Source: Desulfobulbaceae bacterium
GTDB taxonomy: Bacteria; Desulfobacterota; Desulfobulbia; Desulfobulbales; Desulfocapsaceae
Assembly (NCBI GenBank): GCA_019163335.1
Contig: JAFLKM010000002.1
Coordinates: forward strand, 62,001 to 126,000
Direction of reading: 5' to 3'
DNA: 64,000 nt
The translations under genes and the position numbers were made by a program. The notes beneath the pieces are model-generated. The model made no database searches. It worked only from the letters and a program-made list of their open reading frames with translations, and was not told the origin of the DNA. Positions 55,997-63,582 of this stretch are shown here, one piece after another; position 1 is the first letter of the stretch, and each line of letters starts with the position of its first letter.

Positions 55997-56014
55997 TTTT
56001 GCCTCCGTTGACAT

Positions 56015-56208
56015 TAATAATGAACTACCGTTTGGACCAACTGCAACCCCGCAGAATTATGACCAGCAATCCTTCAGGAACTGCTGTCAATAACCCTATC
56101 GTTTTCCCTACTTAACCATGCCTTTTGTTCAAGTTGTGCATGCTTAATTGATATTTTCCATAAGTCAAATTTGTATTATCTATGACTTCGTGTGCAAGAA
56201 TTGGTTGT
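56015..56208 (-). promoter_or_regulatory. Conserved leader region, copy 2 (hdrACB-mvhDGA operon)
   Basis: Directly upstream of hdrA. On the minus strand it shows GTCAAATTT-type AAATTTGACTTATG, then GGGAAAACGATAG, CTGAAGGATTG, AATTCTGCG and GTAGTTCATTATT. The same elements in the same order occur at 48700-48895. It may be a shared promoter/operator or a leader RNA. Confidence 0.7.
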
Positions 56209-56950
56209 TTGAATAACAGGAAGGTTTGTGGATGGCTTTTTGTCGTGATTAGTTGTTTTAAATTAATTGTTTAGTTCATCATGAATTGTTGATGACGTTG
56301 TCCATCTGATTGCGCCAAGGGGTTTCTTAGGCTTTTTAATTTAAAAAAATATGCACAGTAGGCACATAACGCACACTGGAATGGTGAATGGAAGTCTTGC
56401 CGAGAAGTAAGACGCGGGAGGTTGGCGATGGTGTTGGGATAAGTAGGGAGGTTCACAGACGGGTTGTATCATGACGGAGTGGTGCGCCATTTGTTCAGGG
56501 CTGTTTTTTATGGGAGCCAGGGGAGGAGCAGGGTGATGGTGGATGGCATAGAGAGGTTAGTCTCCGGGAATTAGGGGGCTTCCCGGAGACTAACGAATAC
56601 GGAGGGGGATGGTGTGTAGATTGAGGTAAAATCCATGGATTTAATGCCCCGGCCAAGGTGTGTGTAAAGAGCTCTTTGCACACAGCCCGGTGAACAGAGG
56701 GTGCTGCTGTTCATAGGCAAGATCCTTTAGGCAGTGCAGGTGTTTAGAGATCAGGCAAATGATTTATTCTAACCCCGGTGAACGGGATAAGTGCCTTATC
56801 AGAAAAAATTCATTTAAAAAACAAGAAGTTTTTCTGTAAGGCACTAAAATCTTACCCAAAGCCAGAGACTGCCAAGCAGGAAAGGGTGAGTATTGTTCCG
56901 AACCTTAATTCCGGAGCCTGTTTGTCAACAGAGAGCAATCGCTCTCATGT
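56209..56950. other. Intergenic region with large palindromes
   Basis: About 740 bases between the Fe-S dehydrogenase gene and the hdr leader. Contents: a perfect 15-base inverted repeat, GTTAGTCTCCGGGAA (56556-56570) and its complement at 56580-56594; a near-perfect 26-base palindrome TGTGTGTAAAGAGCTCTTTG with CACACA (56659-56684); and repeat copy B. Neither palindrome has a T-tract. No gene is called. Confidence 0.6.
56771..56846 (+). repeat. Hairpin repeat, copy B
   Basis: AACCCCGGTGAACGGGATAA, then GTGCCTTATCAGAAAAA, loop with AAAAAACAAG, TTTTTCTGTAAGGCAC. Same structure as the other copies, with a GG pair change in the first hairpin loop. Confidence 0.85.
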
Positions 56951-58291
56951 TTAGTTTTTTTCCTTTCGGTAGGATTCTGCGAGCAGGGAAATATAGTGAA
57001 CCACCGCTTGCTCTTCGCCGCCGCGGTGGACATTGTCGAGAAGCTGCATCATGCAGGCAGGGCACCCAACGGAGACCGTGTCTGCCTTGGTCCGGTTGAT
57101 ATCTTCTATCTTTTTGCGACCGATGATGGAAGATGTTTCATAGTGCGACAGGACATAGGATCCGCCGCTGCCGCAGCAGGCGTCGGGAGCCGACATCTCC
57201 TTGAAGGTAATGCCGGGAATGCTTTTGAGAATCTCACGCGGTTCGGCAAAGACCTTCATCGATTTTTTGAGATGACAGGAGTCGTGGTAGGTCACCACCC
57301 GTTCCACCCGGCCTTTGGGCTGCCGCAGAGTGATTACCCTGGTGAGAAAGGTGGAGATATCATAGGTTCGTTTCGCCCAGTATTCGGCCCTGGGAGCGTA
57401 GACCGGATCCGCTGCCAGAATATCGCTATAGTCGTGCTGCCAGGCACCGCCGCAGGAACCGCAGCCGGTGATCAGATACTCGCAGCCGGTTTTGTCAAAG
57501 GCGTCGATGTTGTTGCGGGCAAGGGTCCGCACCGTTTCGATGTCGCCATGCACCAGGACCGGCACGCCACAGCAGTTCTGGGCCTTAGGGATATGAATCT
57601 CGATATTGTTGGCGGTCAAGACCTCGATCAGATCCATGCCCGCATCCGGATAGAAGTAGTTGAGGGAGTCGCCGGTGAAAAATGCCACCTTCATCCATGC
57701 GTTGTCGGCATTGACAACCTCTGGCACCCGTTCGCGCAGGGGGGTGATGTTGAGAGCAGGCATCTGGCGATCCCCATCGAAGCCGATGCCCCCGCCCACG
57801 AGGGCAAAGGGGGAGCGGGGCGAGATCGCCTTGCCTGTTTTGTCACTCTTGAAAGCCAGCGATTGCATGGCAGCACCGATACGCAGACCGGCGTCAAAGA
57901 GTTTGGGGTGTTTCATGGTGGAGAAGATCATCTTTTTCAGCCAGGGTAGGCCGTTTTTCCGCACCAGGGCTGCCCGCAAGGCGACGATGATCCTCCCAAA
58001 ATCGACCTTGGTGGGGCAACCGGTCATGCAGGACTTGCAGACCAGGCAGTTGAACAGCATGTCGTACACCTGCGGATCGTCGAGCTCCAGTTCCCCATCC
58101 AGGACTGCTTCGGCCACCGCTATTTTTGAGCGGGTGACCGAGGTTTCTAGTTTCTCGGCACCATACACCGGGCAAACGGACATGCAGTTGCCGCACTTCA
58201 TGCACTTGTCGAGTTCTTCACGGACAATGGCAAGGTCGTCGTGGTAGGTTTTTCCGCCCGGAGTCACCGGAGACTTTTCTGTGGTTGTCAT
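56951..58291 (-). CDS. Iron-sulfur subunit of an FAD-linked lactate/glycolate dehydrogenase
   Basis: 446 residues. Two [4Fe-4S] motifs at the N-terminus: CMKCGNCMSVCPVYG and CLVCKSCMTGCPTKV. The C-terminal half has two CCG domains: NCCGVPVLVHGD, GCGSCGGAW, YHDSCHLKKSM, ACCGSGGSYV and GCPACMMQLL. This is a GlcF/LldF-like electron-transfer partner for the FAD subunit encoded upstream. RBS CAGGAGAACTGATC overlaps the end of that gene. The regulator and permease beside it suggest lactate. Confidence 0.9.
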   Translation of the reverse strand: MTTTEKSPVTPGGKTYHDDLAIVREELDKCMKCGNCMSVCPVYGAEKLETSVTRSKIAVAEAVLDGELELDDPQVYDMLFNCLVCKSCMTGCPTKVDFGRIIVALRAALVRKNGLPWLKKMIFSTMKHPKLFDAGLRIGAAMQSLAFKSDKTGKAISPRSPFALVGGGIGFDGDRQMPALNITPLRERVPEVVNADNAWMKVAFFTGDSLNYFYPDAGMDLIEVLTANNIEIHIPKAQNCCGVPVLVHGDIETVRTLARNNIDAFDKTGCEYLITGCGSCGGAWQHDYSDILAADPVYAPRAEYWAKRTYDISTFLTRVITLRQPKGRVERVVTYHDSCHLKKSMKVFAEPREILKSIPGITFKEMSAPDACCGSGGSYVLSHYETSSIIGRKKIEDINRTKADTVSVGCPACMMQLLDNVHRGGEEQAVVHYISLLAESYRKEKN

Positions 58292-58293
58292 GA

Positions 58294-59688
58294 TCAGTTC
58301 TCCTGCAGGGGGACCATTTTTCCCGGATTAAGAATATATTCGGGATCAAGGGATTCCTTGATGCTGCGCATCAGGTTGAGCCCGCTTTGACCGAGTTCGT
58401 CGCCCAGATACTTCATCTTGGCAACCCCAATGCCATGCTCACCCGACAGGGTGCCGCCGAAACTGAGGGCCACCTTGAAGATTTCATCCACGGCCTGATG
58501 CACCCGCCCTATTTCTTCCAGGTTGTGTTTGTCACAGAGGATGGTGGGATGGAGATTGCCGTCACCGGCATGACCGAAGGTGCCCAGGGTCAGGTTGTAT
58601 TTTTTGCCGATGCCCTCGCAGGCGATCAGCATATCGGTGATGCGTGAGCGCGGTACCGTGGCGTCTTCAAGGACAACGGTGTTGTTGAGGGAGGCCAGAG
58701 CAGGCAGGGCGTTACGGCGGGCAAGCCAGAGCTGGTCCCGCTCCTGGTCGGTTTCAGCCGCTTTCAAATCGCCGTTGTTGTCCTTGACAACCTGCATGAC
58801 GGCCTCGGCCTCGGTGTGCACAAGATCCTCAGACATGCCGTCAACCTCGATCAGTAGCAGGGCCTCGGCTTCCACGGGCAGACCGATGTGGGCGAAATCC
58901 TCGACGGTGCGGATGGTCATTCGGTCCATGATCTCGAGGGTGGCCGGAATGACATGGGCTGCGATGATGCCGGCCACGGCGTTGCCCGCATCGGTGAGGG
59001 TCTTGAAAATACCCATCATGGTGCGGCGGTATTTGGGGGCCGGGATCAGTTTTGCGGTGAGCTCGGTAATAATGCCCAGAGTTCCCTCGGAGCCGACAAA
59101 GAGATTGGAAAAATCGTAGGCGGTGACGTTCTTCACGGTCTTGCCGCCGAAGCGCACCTTCTCACCATTGGCCAGCACCACCTCCATGCCCATGATGTAG
59201 TTCTTGGTGACGCCGTATTTGAGACCACGCAGGCCGCCGGAGTTTTCTGCGGCCGAGCCGCCCATGGTGGCGGTGGCCACCGTGCCGGGATCGGGCGGAT
59301 AGATCAGTCCATGGGGGGAAACGGCGGCATTGAGGGCGGCGATGATCACGCCGGGTTGGACGACAGCGGTGAGGTTGGCGGCGTCGACCTCAAGGATCTT
59401 GTCCATCTTCTGGAAGGAGAGGACGATGCCCTTTTTCAGGGGCACCGCGCCGCCGCTCAGGTTGGTGCCGGCGCCGCGCGGATAAATGGCAATTTTATGT
59501 CGGCGGGCCAGATTTACAATTTCCTGGACCATTTCGGCGCTGGTTGGGAACACGACGATGTCTGGAGACTGTCGGGGGAGATCGGCGGTGGCATCGTAGC
59601 TGTAGGCCACCATATCGACCTTGCTGGTCAGTACATTGTTTTTTCCTGCCAAAGTCTCGAGCTGTTCAATAATGATTTTGTCAAGCAT
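58294..59688 (-). CDS. FAD-binding D-lactate/glycolate dehydrogenase subunit
   Basis: 464 residues from ATG 59688 (RBS AGAGGAGGACAGTCGT). Family FAD_binding_4 with GlcD-type C-terminus: FPTSAEMVQEIVNLARR, YPRGAGTNLSGGAVPLKKG, TMGGSAAENSGGLRG, GSEGTLGIITELTAKL, TFGHAGDGNLHPTIL, and SGEHGIGVAKM. It oxidises a 2-hydroxy acid and gives electrons to the Fe-S subunit. A lactate permease and LldR-like operator support lactate; glycolate cannot be excluded. Confidence 0.92.
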   Translation of the reverse strand: MLDKIIIEQLETLAGKNNVLTSKVDMVAYSYDATADLPRQSPDIVVFPTSAEMVQEIVNLARRHKIAIYPRGAGTNLSGGAVPLKKGIVLSFQKMDKILEVDAANLTAVVQPGVIIAALNAAVSPHGLIYPPDPGTVATATMGGSAAENSGGLRGLKYGVTKNYIMGMEVVLANGEKVRFGGKTVKNVTAYDFSNLFVGSEGTLGIITELTAKLIPAPKYRRTMMGIFKTLTDAGNAVAGIIAAHVIPATLEIMDRMTIRTVEDFAHIGLPVEAEALLLIEVDGMSEDLVHTEAEAVMQVVKDNNGDLKAAETDQERDQLWLARRNALPALASLNNTVVLEDATVPRSRITDMLIACEGIGKKYNLTLGTFGHAGDGNLHPTILCDKHNLEEIGRVHQAVDEIFKVALSFGGTLSGEHGIGVAKMKYLGDELGQSGLNLMRSIKESLDPEYILNPGKMVPLQEN

Positions 59689-59772
59689 ACGACTGTCCTC
59701 CTCTGGATTGCCCATAATGGGTTAGCCTGTGCGCCGCAATCACCTGATGCTGGTTGCTCATTGAGCGGCGGT

Positions 59773-59814
59773 ATTGTTGTAATACCAATTATCACTTAAG
59801 AACTATTCTGTCAA
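59773..59814 (-). promoter_or_regulatory. Promoter with GntR/FadR-type operator for the dehydrogenase operon
   Basis: Minus strand: TTGACA (59809-59814), 17 bases, TAATTG (59786-59791), overlapping AATTGGTATTACAACAA. The operator part (59773-59790) matches the TGGTnnnACCA-like sites of LldR. The same layout lies in front of the permease gene. The -10 box overlaps the operator, so binding would repress. Confidence 0.7.
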
Positions 59815-60061
59815 ATAAAAAAGACAGGGGGTCGCCCTCTTATTTCATTTCGATAGGAAGAATACAGTTCTTGAAATGCTCATGCCGAAGGTAAAAAGCC
59901 CTGCTACAAAAACGAGCAACGGGGACTTGGGAAATGAAGGGTGACAATTGAGGGACGTGAAGGTAAGACGGCAGGCAGGCCAGGGGAAGGCGTTGTCCTT
60001 GTGAGGGGGAAAAAAGATTGCCGGGAAAAAAAACTTCCCGAAGGGGTTGCGGAGGACAGGG

Positions 60062-60781
60062 TCAGGCAGGAATGCCAGCCACGTAAGCCATGCTGCGTTT
60101 TTCAGCAAAGGTGAGATGCTGCATCATCGCATTGCGGGCGCCTTCAGCATCTTTAGCACGAATGGCATCGAGGATGGCAAAATGATGGTTGTAAAGCAGG
60201 TTGTGATCTTCCTCGGTATTGTACACCGCCCGCCAGACACCGCGCTGAAACTCCTTCATCGCGTCAAAGATGGAATGCATCAGGTGCATCCAGACGATAT
60301 TGTGGGTGGCCCGGGCAATGGTAATGTGGAAGTTGGCATCGAAATCTTCAGGGGGAAGATGTCCTTTCAGGTTTTTGTCCATGCCTGTGACGATTTCCTC
60401 AAGGCGGCGCAGATCTTCGGGCAGGGCGCGCTGGGCAGCATAGAAGGCGGTCCAGGATTCCATGCATTTACGAACCTCAATCACCTCCAGGGCTCGCTCC
60501 TGCTCGTTCCGGATCAGCTCCCTGAGGGAATTGCCCTGATTGGGATCGACCAGGGAGAGCACCACCGTGCCGCCACCCTGATAGGACATGACCAGGCCGG
60601 CTGAGGAGAGGATGTTCAAAGCCTCACGAACCGAAGGCCGGGAAACGCCGAACATCTGGGAGAGTTCCCGCTCGGGCGGTAATTTTTCGCCGGGGGTGAA
60701 ATCACCCGCAAGAATCGACTCGCGGATCTGGTCGGCAATCTGGTTGGAAATTTTCTTGGGCTTGATCGGCTGGAATCGCAT
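60062..60781 (-). CDS. GntR/FadR-family transcriptional regulator (LldR/PdhR-like)
   Basis: 239 residues. Winged helix at the N-terminus: LPPERELSQMFGVSRPSVREALNIL, with the FadR recognition helix. The C-terminal FCD domain (about 90-235) has the metal-binding histidines and Asp in DFDANFHITIARATHN and NLLYNHHFAILDAI. It lies between the dehydrogenase and permease genes on the same strand, and operators of its type are in front of both. It probably senses lactate or a related acid. RBS AGGAAG. Confidence 0.92.
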   Translation of the reverse strand: MRFQPIKPKKISNQIADQIRESILAGDFTPGEKLPPERELSQMFGVSRPSVREALNILSSAGLVMSYQGGGTVVLSLVDPNQGNSLRELIRNEQERALEVIEVRKCMESWTAFYAAQRALPEDLRRLEEIVTGMDKNLKGHLPPEDFDANFHITIARATHNIVWMHLMHSIFDAMKEFQRGVWRAVYNTEEDHNLLYNHHFAILDAIRAKDAEGARNAMMQHLTFAEKRSMAYVAGIPA

Positions 60782-60964
60782 GGGCTTCCTGTAAAAAAAA
60801 AAGAAATGTTAACAATTATGTCAGGTCAATAGCATAGAACCTCTGAAAATGCAACGGTTTATCCATGGATTGAATTCGCGAATTTTTTTGTGACCGCCTG
60901 GTCCAGGGTAACAATAGTGTCGATCATGCTCTGCAACCCTTGTTTGAAGGGTCAGGTTTAAAGC

Positions 60965-61006
60965 TCAAAAAAGGCATCGGACGACAAGAAGGTCGTCCGA
61001 TGCCTT
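60965..61006 (-). terminator. Terminator after the lactate permease
   Basis: AAGGCATCGGACGAC, loop aagaag, GTCGTCCGATGCCTT: a perfect 15-pair stem with six T on the minus strand. It lies between the permease stop and the regulator start. Confidence 0.92.
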
Positions 61007-61056
61007 TTCCCCTGCTTCTGAGGGCATCATCCGGCAACTGCGAAGATCATGCCCTG

Positions 61057-61132
61057 ACCCCGATGAACGGGATAAGTGCCTTTCGCAGGTTCTTTTCTTG
61101 CAAAAAACAGGAAAAGAACCTGCAAGGCACTA
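61057..61132 (+). repeat. Hairpin repeat, copy A
   Basis: ACCCCGATGAACGGGATAAG, TGCCTTTCGCAGGTTC, loop with AAAAAACAGG, GAACCTGCAAGGCAC. The outer stem is about 15 pairs. Its 5' part is almost identical to copy C over 25 bases. Confidence 0.85.
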
Positions 61133-61157
61133 AGAAGGGCCGGGTGACGAGCAGGGA

Positions 61158-63104
61158 TTATGGAATCATCCACTGAAAATAATAGGCCTGGAGATAGACA
61201 ATAATACAAACCAGGAAGGTCAGGAACAGTGAGTGCTTCAGGGTAAAACGGAACAGGGTGCCTTCCTCGCCGACCATGCCGCAGGCGGCGGTGGCCACTG
61301 CCAGGGACTGGGGAGAAATCATCTTGCCCATGACGCCACCGCTGGTGTTGGCCGCACCGGTGAGAATCGGGTTGATGCCCAGTTGTTCAGCGGTAGCCTT
61401 TTGCAAGCCGCCAAAGAGAACGTTGCTCGAGGTGTCGGAGCCGGTAAGAAAAACGCCGAGCCAACCGAGGATTGGGGCAAGAAACGGGAACCAGTGGCCG
61501 GTTTTGGTGAAGACCAGACCCAGACAGTTGGTCATGCCGGAGGAGTTCATGATATAGGCCAGGCCAAGAACCGAGGCAACGGTCAGGGCCGGAAAGCGCA
61601 TGTCAAACAGGGTCTTGCCGGCGATTTTAGCAACATCGCCGAAACCTACGCCGCAGATCATGGCGGACAGGAAGGCGGCAATGAGGATGGCGGTACCGGC
61701 AGCGGACATGAAGTTAAAGTTATATTTTGCGGCGATCTTGATCGGCAGTTGGTCGGCTATTGCCTTGGTCAAGGCCTTGAACTGATCCTTTTCCACCAGT
61801 TTGTCCTTGATCAGGCCATCGCTCAGTTTTTTCAGTTCGTCGGATTTCTTGAAGATCGGTTCAAGGGCCTTGAATCGTTCCTCCGGCATGATTGCACCCT
61901 TGCCGGCGAGTTGCTGCTCAACCGTGGCCATCCCGGCCTCAAGCGCCTTGAGTTCACCGAGGACGGTGATTGCCTTAGTCATCTTTTCGTCGGCCTTGGG
62001 AAGGGCGGCAGTCAGCTTGTCGATCTCGGAGGTGATCACGGTGATCTTCTGCAGGCCGACCTCAGGGGTGGTGACTTTTTTGATGATCATATTGTCAAGG
62101 CCGGTGACGGGAATGACGACCATACTCTTGTTAAGCATGGTTTTGATCGAGGGGATGCCCCAGAGCAGAACCATCAGGGTGAGAAAAAGATACGGGGTCC
62201 AGGCGCGGAAGATCTGACCGCTGGTGTAGTTGTGCTGTTCTTTGGTGGCGGCCTCTTCGTGGTCAAAGACAAAGTTTGTCTTGGGTTGCCAGACGCGCAG
62301 AAGAAGAACCAGGGCAGCCATGGAGCTCAGGGATGCAGTGATGTCCGGCAGGTAGGGGCCGACAAAACTGGCTGTCAGGTACTGGGCCACGGCGAAGGTG
62401 ACCCCGCAGACGAGAATGGCCGGCATAACTTCGAGGGCCTTTTTGAATCCGGCAATAAGTACGATTACATAGAAGGGGATCAGAATTGAAATAAAGGGTA
62501 ATTGATGGCCCACCATCTTGGAAAGTTTCATCATGCCCACATCGTCATAGCCCATGACCGCAGAAAGGGCGACGATGGGAATTCCAATGGCCCCGAAGGC
62601 CACCGGCGCGGTATTGGCAACCAGGCAGACGCCGGCGGCATAGAGCGGCCGGAAACCAAGGCCGACCAGGGTGGCACCGGCGATGGCAACAGGTGTGCCG
62701 AATCCTGCCGCGCCCTCGATGAAGGCGCCAAAGCAGAAGGCGATGAGCAGGGCCTGGATGCGGCGATCAGCGGTGAGCCCGGCCAGAGAGGCGCGGATAA
62801 TCTCGAACTGCCCGCCTTTCACGGTGATGTTGTAGAGGAACAGGGTGGTGAGAACGATGTAGAAAACAGGAAAGAGACCAAAGGCTGCGCCCTGACCAAA
62901 AGCCAGTCCGGTAAGTTTCGCGGGCATTCCCCAGACGGTGACGGCAATGGCAAAGGCGGAGGCAACCGCCAGCATGGCCGCCTTGTGAGCCTTCATCTTC
63001 AGTACCGCAAGGCACACGAAGATGATGACCAACGGTACAGCGGCAACAAGCGCTGACATTCCGAGGCTTCCCCCTAAGGGGGTGTAATTTTGTATCCAGG
63101 GCAT
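61158..63104 (-). CDS. L-lactate permease (LctP/LldP family)
   Basis: 648 residues with about 13-14 membrane helices. Seen: FCFGAFIEGAAGFGTPVAIAGATLVGLGF, the family signature, and NPILTGAANTSGGVMGKMISPQSLAVATAA near the C-terminus. The middle (about residues 335-465) is a long charged, helical cytoplasmic insertion (KAITVLGELKALEAGMATVEQQLAGKG) not present in the short E. coli LldP. It takes up lactate by proton symport. The operator and promoter at 63326-63366 lie 220 bases before the start. RBS AAGGAGAG. Confidence 0.92.
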   Translation of the reverse strand: MPWIQNYTPLGGSLGMSALVAAVPLVIIFVCLAVLKMKAHKAAMLAVASAFAIAVTVWGMPAKLTGLAFGQGAAFGLFPVFYIVLTTLFLYNITVKGGQFEIIRASLAGLTADRRIQALLIAFCFGAFIEGAAGFGTPVAIAGATLVGLGFRPLYAAGVCLVANTAPVAFGAIGIPIVALSAVMGYDDVGMMKLSKMVGHQLPFISILIPFYVIVLIAGFKKALEVMPAILVCGVTFAVAQYLTASFVGPYLPDITASLSSMAALVLLLRVWQPKTNFVFDHEEAATKEQHNYTSGQIFRAWTPYLFLTLMVLLWGIPSIKTMLNKSMVVIPVTGLDNMIIKKVTTPEVGLQKITVITSEIDKLTAALPKADEKMTKAITVLGELKALEAGMATVEQQLAGKGAIMPEERFKALEPIFKKSDELKKLSDGLIKDKLVEKDQFKALTKAIADQLPIKIAAKYNFNFMSAAGTAILIAAFLSAMICGVGFGDVAKIAGKTLFDMRFPALTVASVLGLAYIMNSSGMTNCLGLVFTKTGHWFPFLAPILGWLGVFLTGSDTSSNVLFGGLQKATAEQLGINPILTGAANTSGGVMGKMISPQSLAVATAACGMVGEEGTLFRFTLKHSLFLTFLVCIIVYLQAYYFQWMIP

Positions 63105-63325
63105 AATGATCTCTCCTTACTGTTGGATGGTTAGCTTATTCTAAGTCGTCTTCAAACCAAACCTTCGTCGACTGCACCGACTCCTTTAGCGTACTTCCTG
63201 TAACGCTTTGTCGCCGCTCGCCTGTCGTCTTGGCCTTGTTCTGAATACAACGTAGAATTACCACCTCAAGGGTTGGGGTGGTGAGGGGTTTTCAGAAAGG
63301 ACGCGCATTCCTTTCTGGATTCAAA

Positions 63326-63366
63326 TATTGGTAATACCAGTTATAGTATTCTGCAAAAGTTGTCAA
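63326..63366 (-). promoter_or_regulatory. Promoter with GntR/FadR-type operator for the lactate permease
   Basis: Minus strand: TTGACA (63361-63366), 17 bases, TAACTG (63338-63343), overlapping ACTGGTATTACCAAT (63327-63341). The operator is a near-perfect inverted repeat and matches the E. coli LldR-type site. Same order as at 59773-59814. Confidence 0.75.
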
Positions 63367-63397
63367 TAATATTTTTATTATGCATAAAAAAAGCATG

Positions 63398-63427
63398 TTG
63401 ACAAGGACTTATGATTTGCAATATGAT
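63398..63427 (+). promoter_or_regulatory. Promoter for the LUD-domain gene
   Basis: TTGACA at 63398-63403, 18 bases, TATGAT at 63422-63427. It runs opposite to the permease promoter, 30-60 bases away from its operator, so one regulator could control both. Confidence 0.6.
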
Positions 63428-63582
63428 AATTCATCATTTGGTTTTACAACTTGCTATATAGTTTCACAAGGGATGTTATAGCATCCGATAACAGGACCAG
63501 TGCTGAGGGGCGGATCTAAAAAAGGCCAACGGCATGGCTGGTCAAACTTCGCCCGGACGAGAGCCGGGAAAAGGGAGGGGCA

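Larger units (their letters stand above)
60782..61157. other. Intergenic region between permease and regulator
   Basis: No gene found. It holds the permease terminator (60965-61006) and repeat copy A (61057-61132). Confidence 0.6.

Noticed and set aside
61233-62489. Plus-strand frame of 418 codons
   Set aside because: It lies opposite the lactate permease, whose membrane helices and family motifs are clear.
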